DNA from: Phaeoceros laevis
Lineage: Eukaryota > Anthocerotophyta > Anthocerotopsida > Notothyladales
DNA length: 64,000 nt
Direction of reading: 5' to 3'
Assembly: GCA_049999765.1 (NCBI GenBank)
Contig: JBNGIQ010009366.1
Location: forward strand, 177,927 to 241,926
Shown in pieces: positions 42,750 to 54,432 of this stretch. The translations under genes were made by a program, and so were the position numbers. The number at the start of each line of letters is the position of its first letter. Position 1 is the stretch's first letter. The notes beneath the pieces were generated by a model. It searched no databases. It worked only from the letters and a program-made list of their open reading frames with translations, and had not been told where the DNA came from.

Positions 42750-45002
42750 ATGGCGGATTACGTAGAGATGGCGTGCCTTCCTGTCATGGAGGAGTGTGTT
42801 TTCCGTTTCGACATATCTGAGGAGGCGAGGACGAACGCGCCCCCGTCCTGCTCGTTTTCAGACCCGTCTTTGCGAGAAAGGATCTACGAGAGCGGCGAGG
42901 TAGATAGCGCGCCGTGGTATGTGCCTTCACACAGACTTCAGCATGGGCAGCAGACCGTGGAATTGAGACTGCCTGAAGGGACGCACTTCTACGGGACGGG
43001 CATGGTGACAGGCTCCTTGGAGAGGACGGGCAAGCGCATTGCAACATGGAACACCGACGCGTGGGGCTACACCCCCGTCACGCACGTCTTGTACCAGTCT
43101 CACCCTTGGGTGGTGGCCCTCCTCCCCGACGGCGATGTGCTGGGCGTGCTGGCAGACACTCCCTCCAAGATGGAGGTGGATTTGCGTCACAGCTCGCGCA
43201 TCCTGTTCAGAGCGGAGGTGAGCTATCCGGTGCTCACCTTCGGGCCCTACTCCAGGCCGGAGGAGCTCATGCAGGCGCTGGGCAGGGCGATCGGGACGTG
43301 CGCCATGCCTCCCAAATGGGCGCTGGGCTACCAGCAGTGCAGGTGGAGCTACAAGACCGCGGACCGGGTGCTGGAGGTGGCCAGGAAGATGAGAGAGCGG
43401 AAGCTGCCCTGCGACGTCGTCTGGATCGACATCGACTACATGGACGGCAAGCGGCCCTTCACCTTGAACGAGAAGAGCTTCCCGGACCGCCCGGCCCTGG
43501 CCGCAGCTATGCGAGGCCAGGGCTTCCGGTGCCTGTGGGTGGTGGACGCGGGCGTGAAGGTGGAGAGAGGGTACCCCGTCTTCGACAGCGGCGATGCGCA
43601 GGACTCGTGGGTTCTGGCCGAAGACGGCAACACCTTCACGGCGCCCGTCTGGCCCGGGCTGAGCTGCTGGCCGGATTTCAGTCGCAGAGAGGTGCGGGAT
43701 TGGTGGGGCGGGATCGTCGCAGACTTCGCCGCCGGCGACAACGGCGTCGCCGGGATCTGCGCCGACATGAACGAGCCTGCGCTCTTCCGCACCATGTCCA
43801 GAACGATGCCCTCCAGCTGCATCCACAGAGGGGACCCCGAGCTGGGAGGCACTCGGAAGCATCTCTACTACCACAACCTGTACGGCGGTCTCATGGGCTT
43901 GGCTGCCTACCAGGGCCTGCGGGAGGCGCACCCGGACAGGCGGCCGTTCGTGCTGTGCAGAGCGGGGTTCATGGGAGACCAGAGGTGCTGCCTCGCCTGG
44001 ACGGGGGACAATCAGTCGCAGTGGGATCACTTGGACATGGCCATCCCGATGACGCTCAACCTGGCGCTCAGCGGCCACTCCTTCGCCGGAGCGGACATCG
44101 GGGGCTTCCACGGCGACGCCACCCCCGAGCTGTTCGCCAGATGGATGGGCGTGGGAGCGCTCATGCCCCTGGCCAGGGGCCACAGCGACGAAACCACCAA
44201 GGACCACGAGCCCTGGTGCTTCGGTGAGGAGTGCGAGGACGTCTGCAGGCTCGCCTTGGAGCGACGCTACCGCCTTCTGCCGCACCTCTACACGCTCATG
44301 TACCGCGCCCACAGATGGGGGCTCCCGCCCGTGGCTCCCGTCTTCTTCGCCGACACCAAGGACCCCAGGCTCCGCAAGCTCGACACCGCCTTCCTCCTGG
44401 GCCCTATCCTCGTCTCCGCCAGCGTCGTGCCTCACAGGGCTGCGGATAAAGAGTCCGTCGTCCTGCCCGAGGCCGGCATTTGGAGGCAGTTCGACTTCGG
44501 GGACCAGCACCCCGACTTGCCTCTCATGCATCTCAGAGGCGGAGGCATCGTCGCCACCGGTCCTGTGATTCAGCATGTAGGGCAGGCCAGCGACGCGGAC
44601 CCCGTCGATTTGTGGGTTGCTCTGGATGAGGGCGGTACGGCCGAGGGCTTCCTGTACGAGGACGCCGGGGACGGCTTCGCATACTTGGAAGGTGACTTCC
44701 TGCTCACGCACTACACCGCGCAGCTTGTGGAGGTTCCTTCAGGAGGCACCGCCGGCGAGGTTGTGTTGACGGTGGAACGATCCGAAGGGCAGCGGCAGAG
44801 GCCGGAGCGTGTGCTCAGGGTGCGCCTGGTTGTTGGCGACGGTGTTTACGTTGTCGCTCAGGGGATGGATGGGGAGGCCATCCGGGTTCAGGTGTCGGAG
44901 CAGGATTCAGGCTTAGAGAAGAAGGGGCTCGCCGTAGCTGGCGCTGGCCCAGGTGCCCAGGTGCTGGAGCCAAGGAAGAAGCCCAAGAGCAAGCTTCAAT
45001 GA
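42750..45002 (+). CDS. Glycoside hydrolase family 31 alpha-glucosidase
   Basis: Intronless, 750 residues from ATG 42750; no signal peptide, so probably cytosolic or misannotated at the N-terminus. GH31 landmarks are in order: FYGTGMVTGSLERTGKR, TWNTDAWGY, PPKWALGYQQCRWSY, DVVWIDIDYMDG, the nucleophile in CADMNEPALF (Asp about residue 339), the acid/base in AWTGDNQSQW (Asp about 420), and ALSGHSFAGADIGGFHGD. Such enzymes release glucose from the non-reducing ends of alpha-glucans; the substrate is unknown. The residues before DMNE are Cys-Ala where Trp-Asn is usual. The ORF is far more GC-rich than its surroundings, producing a 594-codon antisense shadow frame. Confidence 0.93.
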   Translation: MADYVEMACLPVMEECVFRFDISEEARTNAPPSCSFSDPSLRERIYESGEVDSAPWYVPSHRLQHGQQTVELRLPEGTHFYGTGMVTGSLERTGKRIATWNTDAWGYTPVTHVLYQSHPWVVALLPDGDVLGVLADTPSKMEVDLRHSSRILFRAEVSYPVLTFGPYSRPEELMQALGRAIGTCAMPPKWALGYQQCRWSYKTADRVLEVARKMRERKLPCDVVWIDIDYMDGKRPFTLNEKSFPDRPALAAAMRGQGFRCLWVVDAGVKVERGYPVFDSGDAQDSWVLAEDGNTFTAPVWPGLSCWPDFSRREVRDWWGGIVADFAAGDNGVAGICADMNEPALFRTMSRTMPSSCIHRGDPELGGTRKHLYYHNLYGGLMGLAAYQGLREAHPDRRPFVLCRAGFMGDQRCCLAWTGDNQSQWDHLDMAIPMTLNLALSGHSFAGADIGGFHGDATPELFARWMGVGALMPLARGHSDETTKDHEPWCFGEECEDVCRLALERRYRLLPHLYTLMYRAHRWGLPPVAPVFFADTKDPRLRKLDTAFLLGPILVSASVVPHRAADKESVVLPEAGIWRQFDFGDQHPDLPLMHLRGGGIVATGPVIQHVGQASDADPVDLWVALDEGGTAEGFLYEDAGDGFAYLEGDFLLTHYTAQLVEVPSGGTAGEVVLTVERSEGQRQRPERVLRVRLVVGDGVYVVAQGMDGEAIRVQVSEQDSGLEKKGLAVAGAGPGAQVLEPRKKPKSKLQ

Positions 45003-45014
45003 CGAAGTTTTAAA

Positions 45015-45193
45015 CCTACTCATGTAGGATCCCACCCAGACCGAAATAACGAGCGGGTTGCAAAAGAGCCTACAAACAAGCAACACAAAGGACAAAGCAT
45101 TAAGTCCCTACACTGGTAGCTTTAGTGAAGAAATATCTTCTTGGTCCATTCGTCCTACTCATGTAGGATCCCACCCAGACCCAAATAACCAGC
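45015..45193. repeat. Direct repeat of about 40 bp, 139 bp apart
   Basis: Copies at 45015-45054 and 45154-45193, each containing CTACTCATGTAGGATCCCAC, with few differences. Confidence 0.9.
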
Positions 45194-45206
45194 ATACCGA
45201 TGTATC

Positions 45207-46270
45207 ATGGCATTTCATCACTACATTCCTTGTGGAGATACTGCCAAAAACCCCGGAGGACTTGAGCCCAGACTGTCACATACTTTTCGTGCATCTTCCA
45301 TCTGGCCACACTTTGCAAACATTTTTACACGACAATGATGGTGATGATGATGTTCATGATGCCACCTTCTTCCAGTGAATGCCCCCACCAACGGCCAACG
45401 GCCAACGGCCAAAAGGAGGAAGCCTCGTCACCTTCAAGTATAGCAGGCCTTCCTGGCTTGCATACAATGTAAGGGCCTGGAGAACAAGCCCGTACTCAAC
45501 ATATCAATTTATCATGGCAGTCCATGTTACTGCTTCCCTTGTGGACATACTGTCAAACACTGTACATGCATCTTCCAACTGGCCACATTTTGCCTACATA
45601 TATACGAGGCAAGTGCCTAGTAGTATATCACCTTCAAGCAGTTCTCTTATTTACGATCCCTGAATGCAGCTCCCTGCCCTGCTGTAGAGCACCAGCGCTT
45701 GCACAAGCCTTGAGGAGGCAAACATGCATATTGTGGTCTGCTAAAATCAGGCCTTCCTGTTCTATACTTGCATACGATATGAGTGCCTGGGGACCGATCC
45801 CGTGCTCAGCACACCCATTTATCATGGCAGTCCATGTTACCGCATCCCTTGTGGACAGACTGTCAAACAATTTGCGTGCAACCGCATACTTGTTTACGAG
45901 ACAGTTCCTCACTACTATGTTACCTTAAACTAGTCCTCTTTTTACAATCCCTGAATGCAGCTGCTTTCCCTGCTGTAGAGCACCAACACTTGCACAAGCT
46001 TTCACGAGGCAAACGTACGTAACACTGCTTTCTAAACTCAGGCCTTCCTGCTTCATAGTTGCATACAATACACGCCTGGGGACGAGCCCGTGCTCAGCAT
46101 ACCTATGTATCATGGCATTCCATGTCACTACATTCCTTGTGGAGATACTGTCAAAAACCCTGCGTGAATCTTCCAATTCCCCACATTTTGCATTCATGTC
46201 CACGAGGCACGTGCAAACAAAAGAGTTGGGCTGAATGCCACTCTCCAACACATCAGCGTGCACCTGCCTG
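45207..46270 (-). pseudogene. Decayed PLS-class PPR gene array
   Basis: Read on minus, degenerate PPR text recurs with a period of about 290-310 bp, the length of a P-L-S triplet: AKCGELEDSRRVFDSISTRNVVTWNAMIH (46.1-46.2 kb), ACASAGALQQGRELHSGI and ARKLFDSLSTRDAVTWTAMING (45.7-45.9), then KCGQ.EDA..VFDS (45.5) and AKCGQMEDARKVCDSLG (45.3). Frames shift between units and stops interrupt conserved blocks (AMIN-stop-YVEYG), so it cannot make one protein. It resembles the intact PPR gene at the right edge in wording, but it is not a simple copy of it. No start and no E/DYW end are recognisable. Confidence 0.8.
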
Positions 46271-46927
46271 AAGATTGCACATCTTCCGCTCGTTCACAAG
46301 CTTGCAGGACAGCGACAAAAATGTAACCATCTGCCCCCAGACCTGAGCTGCGCATCTCATTGTACAGCTGAATGGCCCCTCTAGGTTTGCAGTCTGCGCA
46401 GAGATATGGAAAACCACATGTTGACTGATGGTGTGGCCACCCTTGTGAACACCTGGATTGCTTCCTGTCACCGGCCTTGACTACATGGGCAAGAGATGAT
46501 TGCCCAAAAATGCGTCCGATATTTTATTTATGAACTTGCCCCCGGGAGAACATGCTTCTCCAAAGCCCGTGCAGACTTCACCATGTCTGACCAAGGTTGG
46601 AATGGGACTGCTGATGAACGCAGGTTACTGAATGAGGCTGCTGAATAGAACTGCTATCAAGAAAGGTATGCTGAACATGACTGCTGCTGCTAGCATGATG
46701 CTGGATCTTCGTACAGAGCTTGTCCATATTGCACTTGTCTCGGCCAAAAACAGGCTGTAGCCTTGTACCTGATACAGCTTGTACCTAAGCTTAATGTTAG
46801 CTGTTAATGAGGTCCGCATGAACCCTGACAAGCAGGGTCCTCCTATCTCCTTACAAGAAGCCAGAGAGACGTTGTCGCCACCCTGCACACAAATCCTCTC
46901 TAGACCAAGCTTGTTACACTGGTCAGC
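46271..46927. other. Intergenic next to KRI1
   Basis: No convincing gene. Holds the KRI1 3' flank. Confidence 0.5.
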
Positions 46928-48925
46928 TCAGATCTTCCGTTTCTTCGGAGGCTGGACCTTCCCATAAGCGACTAAGCGAGACAGAGGGAGTTCAGGTCCC
47001 TTTTGTTTCCGTCTTCTTTTCTTGGTGTGCTTCTTCTTACCATCTGCCGTCCCAGCATCCACATTGCCTCCCGGCTGCTTGCCCTCGGTGACGGTCTTCT
47101 CGTCGCCGTCCGTTGGGGGCCTGTTTCCCTCAATATTTTGGACCTTGTCACCCTCGCTCGTAGTTTCCTGTTTCCGTTTCTTTGTGCTGCTACTGTACCG
47201 GGGAACAACATCAAACGAATGAGTTTTCCTCTCCTTTTTGCTTATGTGATGGCGTACGTGTTTCGGTACCTGCCACTCCTCCGTCCGGTATGGGGCCAGT
47301 TTCTTCAATGAAACGAGCCGATTGAGCTCCTTATCGTCCATAGTAAGTACATCCTTGGCTCTGAGGCCAAAAGTGTTCGGTTTGATCTTTCGGTACTTGA
47401 ACCTTGTGGGCAAGTCGCCCACCATGTCTTCGTAGTCCAGCTTGTAATATTCCTCCAGCTTCTTTTCAAATGCAACCTTATCTTTCAGTGATATCTTCCC
47501 CTTCTTCTTACCTTCTGATACAGTACTCTTGTCATCCTGGGCAGGAACCTCTTCTAGATCTTCAGGAACGTAACTACCCTTCTGCTTGGCCCTGACAGCC
47601 GCAAATCCAACTTTAGTCCCATCTTCCCAGCCTTTTGGAAGTTTAAGCATCTCATCCTCTGCTTCAAAATCAGGCTTCTCCAGGAGTTCCAGATCATCTG
47701 CATCCTCATCGTTAAACGTTTCGTCTACGTCCTTGGCACCATAATAGCCGTCACCAAATGCTTCGGCCATCTTCTTGTCATATTGCTCAGGGTCAAAGTC
47801 TTCTTCAAGATCGTCCTCTGCCAACGCAGCTAATGCTTTCTCATCAGCACCTGCAATGGTTCTAATCTTTTCCAACCTTTCCATCAGTTCATTCTTCTTC
47901 ACGTTTTTCAAACGTTTTAGCTCCTCTTGCCTTCGTCTATCCTCCTCAGTTTGCCTCTCCAGCTTGTTCACTCTCTGCCTCTTTCGAGTATCTGATTTCC
48001 TCCTGACAGAGCTTTCCACAAATCGAGAATGCCCTTGGATCTGAGACCCAGCCTCTTCCTGGAACCTAAAGTTAAAGTCAGCCTCAAACTTGTCCTGCTT
48101 ATCCAACTCTTCTTCATCTTCACTAAGCTCCACACCACCAAATGAGGAGAATTTCTGACTCTCTGTGTCAATCCAACCTTTGTTCAGGAGGTATGACTTG
48201 AGAAACTTATCGTTTGCATCTAAGTCCGTCTCCCTACCAAAGTACTCTTCCAGTTTCCGGGAAATGTCCAAATCCTTAGCCCTCTGCTCTGCCTCTGCCA
48301 CGGCTTCTTCTGTTTCCTTATTATCCTTCTCTACCTCCTCAGAGGTTCTCTTCTTGAGCTGGAGCAGGCCCCCACCCTCATCATCAGCGGGTTCAGCATC
48401 CTCAACGCTTTGCAAGAATGATTTTCTCAACTCTTCCTGCTCCTGAGCGTAGGTCAAAGGAACCCTCTTCGGTGGAACTTTCTCCTCCTCAACATCCGCA
48501 CCATCTTCCAACAGCTGCCTGGCTATCACATCCTTGAGATACAACGGCTTTTTCTTCTTCTCTGATTGCGTCGGCTTCTCGCCTTCGGAATCCTCCCCAG
48601 TGTGGTCCCTTGTGTCATCGTCATAGAACTTGGCGTCCTGAGAGTAGATTGTTGGGTCCTTCTTCCTAATTTTGGCCAGAGTGTCGAAAATTTGAGCCTC
48701 CACCCGATCAGGTAACAAGCCGTCCTCATCCTCTTCCTCGTCAGTGGACTCCTCGTCCTCATCCGCAATGCCCTTCTTCTGCAGCTCCTGAAGCCGATGC
48801 AAATCCTCCCTGCGCTTGTTGTGCTCAAAACGCTTCGCATAATCCTTGTTCACATTGATGGTGTCCAGCTCCCCATTTTCTTCCTCCTCGTCCTCGAGCA
48901 GAGACTTCCGCTTAACGCCAGCCAT
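46928..48925 (-). CDS. KRI1: KRI1-like ribosome biogenesis protein
   Basis: Intronless, 665 residues from ATG 48925. Almost the whole protein is charged, with acidic blocks (DEDEESTDEEEDED) and basic stretches. Family landmarks are VNKDYAKRFEHNKRREDLHRL, KKKPLYLKDVIARQLLEDG, an internal EEDFDPEQYDKKMAEAFGDGYY, and the C-terminal DLPTRFKYRKIKPNTFGL and DKELNRLVSLKKLAPYR. In yeast Kri1 interacts with Krr1 in the nucleolus and is required for 40S subunit production. The basic tail (KKRRRKQKG) looks like a nuclear or nucleolar signal. Its start is 268 bp from that of the divergent PPR-SMR gene. Confidence 0.95.
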   Translation of the reverse strand: MAGVKRKSLLEDEEEENGELDTINVNKDYAKRFEHNKRREDLHRLQELQKKGIADEDEESTDEEEDEDGLLPDRVEAQIFDTLAKIRKKDPTIYSQDAKFYDDDTRDHTGEDSEGEKPTQSEKKKKPLYLKDVIARQLLEDGADVEEEKVPPKRVPLTYAQEQEELRKSFLQSVEDAEPADDEGGGLLQLKKRTSEEVEKDNKETEEAVAEAEQRAKDLDISRKLEEYFGRETDLDANDKFLKSYLLNKGWIDTESQKFSSFGGVELSEDEEELDKQDKFEADFNFRFQEEAGSQIQGHSRFVESSVRRKSDTRKRQRVNKLERQTEEDRRRQEELKRLKNVKKNELMERLEKIRTIAGADEKALAALAEDDLEEDFDPEQYDKKMAEAFGDGYYGAKDVDETFNDEDADDLELLEKPDFEAEDEMLKLPKGWEDGTKVGFAAVRAKQKGSYVPEDLEEVPAQDDKSTVSEGKKKGKISLKDKVAFEKKLEEYYKLDYEDMVGDLPTRFKYRKIKPNTFGLRAKDVLTMDDKELNRLVSLKKLAPYRTEEWQVPKHVRHHISKKERKTHSFDVVPRYSSSTKKRKQETTSEGDKVQNIEGNRPPTDGDEKTVTEGKQPGGNVDAGTADGKKKHTKKRRRKQKGPELPLSRLVAYGKVQPPKKRKI

Positions 48926-49193
48926 AGTTCCCCTGACTCATCAATCGAATCGGGAATTGCAACTTTCCAGTGCCCTCCCGGTCAGTGGTCTCCGAATTTG
49001 ATCCTGCCGATTCATCCGATTTCAGGTTTCGTCATTCAAGCAATCAGGATAGAACCAAACAATGATTTAGGTCTGGTCCAAAGCCCTAAACCCTGAAGCA
49101 ACGCCTTCCACTCGATGACCCTGGGTGACCTCCCAAGTGGGATAATACGGAGTTCGTAGTCAGCAGGAGCTGACATCGCGAAGAATATCCACA

Positions 49194-51440
49194 ATGGCTG
49201 TAGCTTCTCATTCTGTGCAGCTGTTAGGCCTTAGAGCTTCGTTTCCTTCGAACGCCCTTTGCTGTGACACTAGAAGAGGATTTAGAGGTCGAGTAAGTTC
49301 CATAAGCCTAGATAGTGGCCCAAGTGCTGCTCTCTATGTCGATGAAGTCCCAGGATCGAGCAGCGCCGGTAGCTCCTCCCTTGCCAGTCAGTTACGTCAT
49401 CTGGACTTGGAGCTCGACAGCGAGAAAGTCCTTGTTAAGGAGGATTCTGGCTTGCCGTCCTTGGATATTGGTAGCTCTTCAACTGGCAAAAAGACCTCTA
49501 CAAGTAGAATGTTAAGATCAAGTAGTGGTTCAGTAGTGGATAGATGGAGGCCAGGACAAGAGTCGGAAGTGCCGAATGGGTCTCCTGTAAATGCTGGTAG
49601 GTTGAAGGGAAAGGGGGATAGGCCGAAAAATTCAACCGCTGAGGAGGTGCCCCTTGTGCTGAGGAGGTTAAGTGGCACGGAGGAGACAGAGGCAGGGATA
49701 TCGTTGGCTATGGAAGGCTGGGAAGCTCCATTGAGTGCTAGGAGCTTGGTGGCCATCCTAAATGCGCTTGAGAGATGGCAGAAAGCCTTGCCATTTTTTA
49801 GATGGGCAGAGGCGAAGGAGTACGATTTGAATGTATATACGTTTAATGTGATGCTAAAATTGCTCAGGAAGGGCCGACAGTGGGAGCTTGCAGAGCGCTT
49901 GGTGTTGGAAATGAATGAGAAAGGGGTGGAGCCTGACAACATCTCTTACAGCACGCTGATTAGCTGCGCCAGCAGGTGTAACCGCCATGAGGAGGCTTTG
50001 ACATGGTACGAGAAGATGCATAAAGCTGGCTGTGTTCCAGATGCAGTCACATATGGATCGGTGATGGACATGTATGGGAAGGCAGGGAGAATCAACGATG
50101 CGTTGGCCTTATATGGGAAGCTCAGAGGAGCCGGCTGGAAACCTGACGCTTTCAACTTTGGCTCCATTTTGAACATGTTTGCCAACGCTGGAAGGTACAC
50201 AGAAGCTGAGAAAACTTTTGAGGAGCTGAAGAAATCTGGGGTGAAGGCTACGTCGGTCGTTTACAACATTATGATACGGGTTCTAGGGGGCATGGGGAAA
50301 ATGGATGAAGCCAGAAAGGTTGTGGAAGAGATGATCGCAGCAGGGATAAAGCCCAACGCCATCACCATTAGTTCCATGATTGATGCTTACGGGAAGAGTG
50401 GACAGTTTCAGGAATGCTTGAACATCTATAATAGGATGGAACTGGAGAATTGGGGATGTGATGACATTGTCCACAACTCAGTCCTGAAACAATGTGCAGA
50501 TTTTGGCTCTGAAGAGCAAACCGAAAGCATTTTTGAGAAGATGCAGAAGCTGGGTGGCCTGCCTACAGATTACACCTACAAAATCATGCTGCACACGTAT
50601 TCGAAACATGGCAGCAAGGTAAAAGCACAGGACTTATTTTCCAAGATGGTGGCATCAGGAGTACCTGCAGATGTTGTCAGCTATACCTGTCTCATGCAGG
50701 CATATGGACAGGGGAAAGATTTCGTCAAAGTTGCAGAAAGCTTCGATGAAATGGTGGGCAGTGGATTTAAGCCGGACGAGAAGATGTGGGGTAGCATGTT
50801 TTCGCTGCTTGTCCTGTGTGAGAACGAAGAGCAGAGGCAGATAGTGTTTGGTATATTTGACAAGGGGAATCCCGAGTTGCATAGGATTTTGAGCAAACTT
50901 GTGAGTCCAGAAACTCAGGAGCAGCAGCTGCATCAGGAACTCCAAGCCTTGACTCAGAAATTCTCAGCAGGAGCCTACCGGCGCTATGTAAATGCCATGA
51001 TTGATTTTTGTGAGACCAAGAAAGTGGACGGCAGAGCAATGCAGATACTGATGCTTTCAATCAATCTAGGCATATTCCCAGATGTCCAGTCCCGAGCACC
51101 TGCAGTTTGGCGTCTGCATCTGCGCCCGTTTTCTCTAGGGGTCACCAGGTGTTTGGTCAAGTGGTGGATAGATTCTGTTTCTACAGCAGTTGAAGAGGAG
51201 GTGGATCTGCCGAAAGCTTTTATGATTGAGACTGGTTCAGGGAGGGGCCGGTGGTTAGACACAGAACAGAAGAAGAAAGACATAGTGCTTTCTTACCTGG
51301 CAGAGAGGAATTCTCCCTTCATTGAAAAGTCAACCACATCAGAGGACGGCCGGGAAACCTTGACGTTCCTCTTAGCCTCCGGTGAATCTGTTCAATCGTG
51401 GTTGTGTGGTGCAGAGTCGTCAGGGCCTCTGCCCAGCTAA
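49194..51440 (+). CDS. Plastid PPR-SMR protein (SVR7/SOT1 group)
   Basis: Intronless, 748 residues. The Ser/Arg-rich N-terminus looks like a plastid transit peptide. From about residue 210 there is a run of ten or so P-class PPR motifs (for example YTFNVMLKLLRKGRQWELAERLVLEMNEKGVEPDNISYSTLI, VTYGSVMDMYGKAGRINDALALYGKLR). The C-terminus has a small MutS-related segment (LPKAFMIETGSGRGRW ... FLLASGESVQSWL). Proteins of this layout (SVR7, ATP4, SOT1) bind and stabilise or process chloroplast transcripts. The RNA target can only be guessed from the repeat code. Confidence 0.9.
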   Translation: MAVASHSVQLLGLRASFPSNALCCDTRRGFRGRVSSISLDSGPSAALYVDEVPGSSSAGSSSLASQLRHLDLELDSEKVLVKEDSGLPSLDIGSSSTGKKTSTSRMLRSSSGSVVDRWRPGQESEVPNGSPVNAGRLKGKGDRPKNSTAEEVPLVLRRLSGTEETEAGISLAMEGWEAPLSARSLVAILNALERWQKALPFFRWAEAKEYDLNVYTFNVMLKLLRKGRQWELAERLVLEMNEKGVEPDNISYSTLISCASRCNRHEEALTWYEKMHKAGCVPDAVTYGSVMDMYGKAGRINDALALYGKLRGAGWKPDAFNFGSILNMFANAGRYTEAEKTFEELKKSGVKATSVVYNIMIRVLGGMGKMDEARKVVEEMIAAGIKPNAITISSMIDAYGKSGQFQECLNIYNRMELENWGCDDIVHNSVLKQCADFGSEEQTESIFEKMQKLGGLPTDYTYKIMLHTYSKHGSKVKAQDLFSKMVASGVPADVVSYTCLMQAYGQGKDFVKVAESFDEMVGSGFKPDEKMWGSMFSLLVLCENEEQRQIVFGIFDKGNPELHRILSKLVSPETQEQQLHQELQALTQKFSAGAYRRYVNAMIDFCETKKVDGRAMQILMLSINLGIFPDVQSRAPAVWRLHLRPFSLGVTRCLVKWWIDSVSTAVEEEVDLPKAFMIETGSGRGRWLDTEQKKKDIVLSYLAERNSPFIEKSTTSEDGRETLTFLLASGESVQSWLCGAESSGPLPS

Positions 51441-52809
51441 TCCGTCTGAGCATGGGAGGGAGTCACTCAGGTCCCTTATCTCAAGAGCAGCATGTGATGG
51501 TTGCCTCCACATCACTGGTGCTACTAACTAGAGGGACCCATCCTTCCTGCATTGTAGAGTTAGCCTCCTTTTCTCAATCAAGTTGCTGGACGGAATCCAC
51601 TCAACTTCTACAGTGGTTGACAAGCAACATAAAGGCCTGACCAGGAAGCCTCACAGACGACGAATGATCGAGAGGTTTGTTCTGCAGTATCTCCGAATAA
51701 GAATGCCAAGCATGGAGAAAGCTACTGCAGAGGCTCAGAGTCTTACAGCTGTGTCTATTGTGTGCAGATTCAGAGGGAAGGGGTTGAGAAGGCACCCAAC
51801 TTTCTGCGTCGGTAGCGAGCATTTGAAAATTTTCGAGAAAGCCTTCATCACTCCATCACTCCAGCACTTTCGGTGAGAGTTTGAAGTTCATCATGTCCTG
51901 GCACTTGATGCTACTGTAAGCAAATTCTGGGCTTCCAGGATCACTGTACTTATACATCACCATGGCCAACTACCAAGCTTGTAACAAGTAGTTTGAGCAA
52001 AGGCATGCAAATGCGAGCCGTTTCTCTCCGATCGGTGATTATTCGATTTACGTCAACTGTGAATCAAAAAAGTCTGTGGTATCGGGCCGGGCACTTGTTT
52101 GCAATTAGGCAGTGTCCACAGTGCTCAACACCGCCTGGAGGAGTCAGCGAAGAAATAAGCTACCATGAGATGTCATCTTCGCTGAAACGACTTACTCCAT
52201 CCAACCTCGCATTCCTCATATAAATCTTAATTTTGAACACTTATCAACATCCCCCAGTCATCTGGTTCTCCAAGTTGTTCATGCCACGGCTTCCCCAGCT
52301 GCATAGCTACTTCACGTACAATTGCAAACCTGCAGCAGGCATTCAAAGTGATGGGATCCGGTGGGCGAGCCCTTTCTTTGATACTACTAAGTACTACTAT
52401 GGCCTCCTGCCCATCCCTGCTGGGCGTAACATGTTCACCAAGTTGCCACCTAACCACATCACCTTGCAACCACGTTCTCCAACCTATGGCATGAATGAAT
52501 GAATAAATTTTATTCCGATCTGGGCACGGGCCAACCGGGCAACAAAGAGGCAGCAGCTCGTTCGGTTGCTGCAATCTGAAGGCCAAGGGCTTCATTGTTC
52601 CTGTGCATAACCTGCTCACATGCACCAGCCTTCATTTGTACCAGACAACCCAGGTTCAAGGAAGCGGGTTGTCTTAAACTCTTTTGTATTTTATCATTTT
52701 ATCGACAAGTCCACATTCCGATGTGGCCTGCGATTCGTCTTCTTCTTGCCCGAAGAGGGGGACTACTTCCTGTTCCAGTCCACCTTCGTGAAAACTCAGG
52801 GGAGGCAAG
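51441..52809. other. 1.4 kb intergenic with possible retroelement tail
   Basis: Around 52490-52560 an (AATG)n-like run (GAATGAATGAATAAATTTTATT) adjoins GATCTGGGCACGGGCC, resembling the 3' tail of a LINE or SINE remnant. The 399-base minus frame over it has no domain. Otherwise no coding sequence seen. Confidence 0.35.

Positions 52810-54432
<1,623 letters not shown>

Noticed and set aside
42927-44711. 594-codon antisense ORF over the GH31 gene, and a 393-codon frame 43046-44227 on plus
   Set aside because: Shadow frames of a GC-rich coding sequence; they have no domain, while the sense frame has every GH31 landmark.
52227-52625. 132-codon minus frame
   Set aside because: It runs through a likely retroelement tail with an (AATG)n stretch; not a gene.
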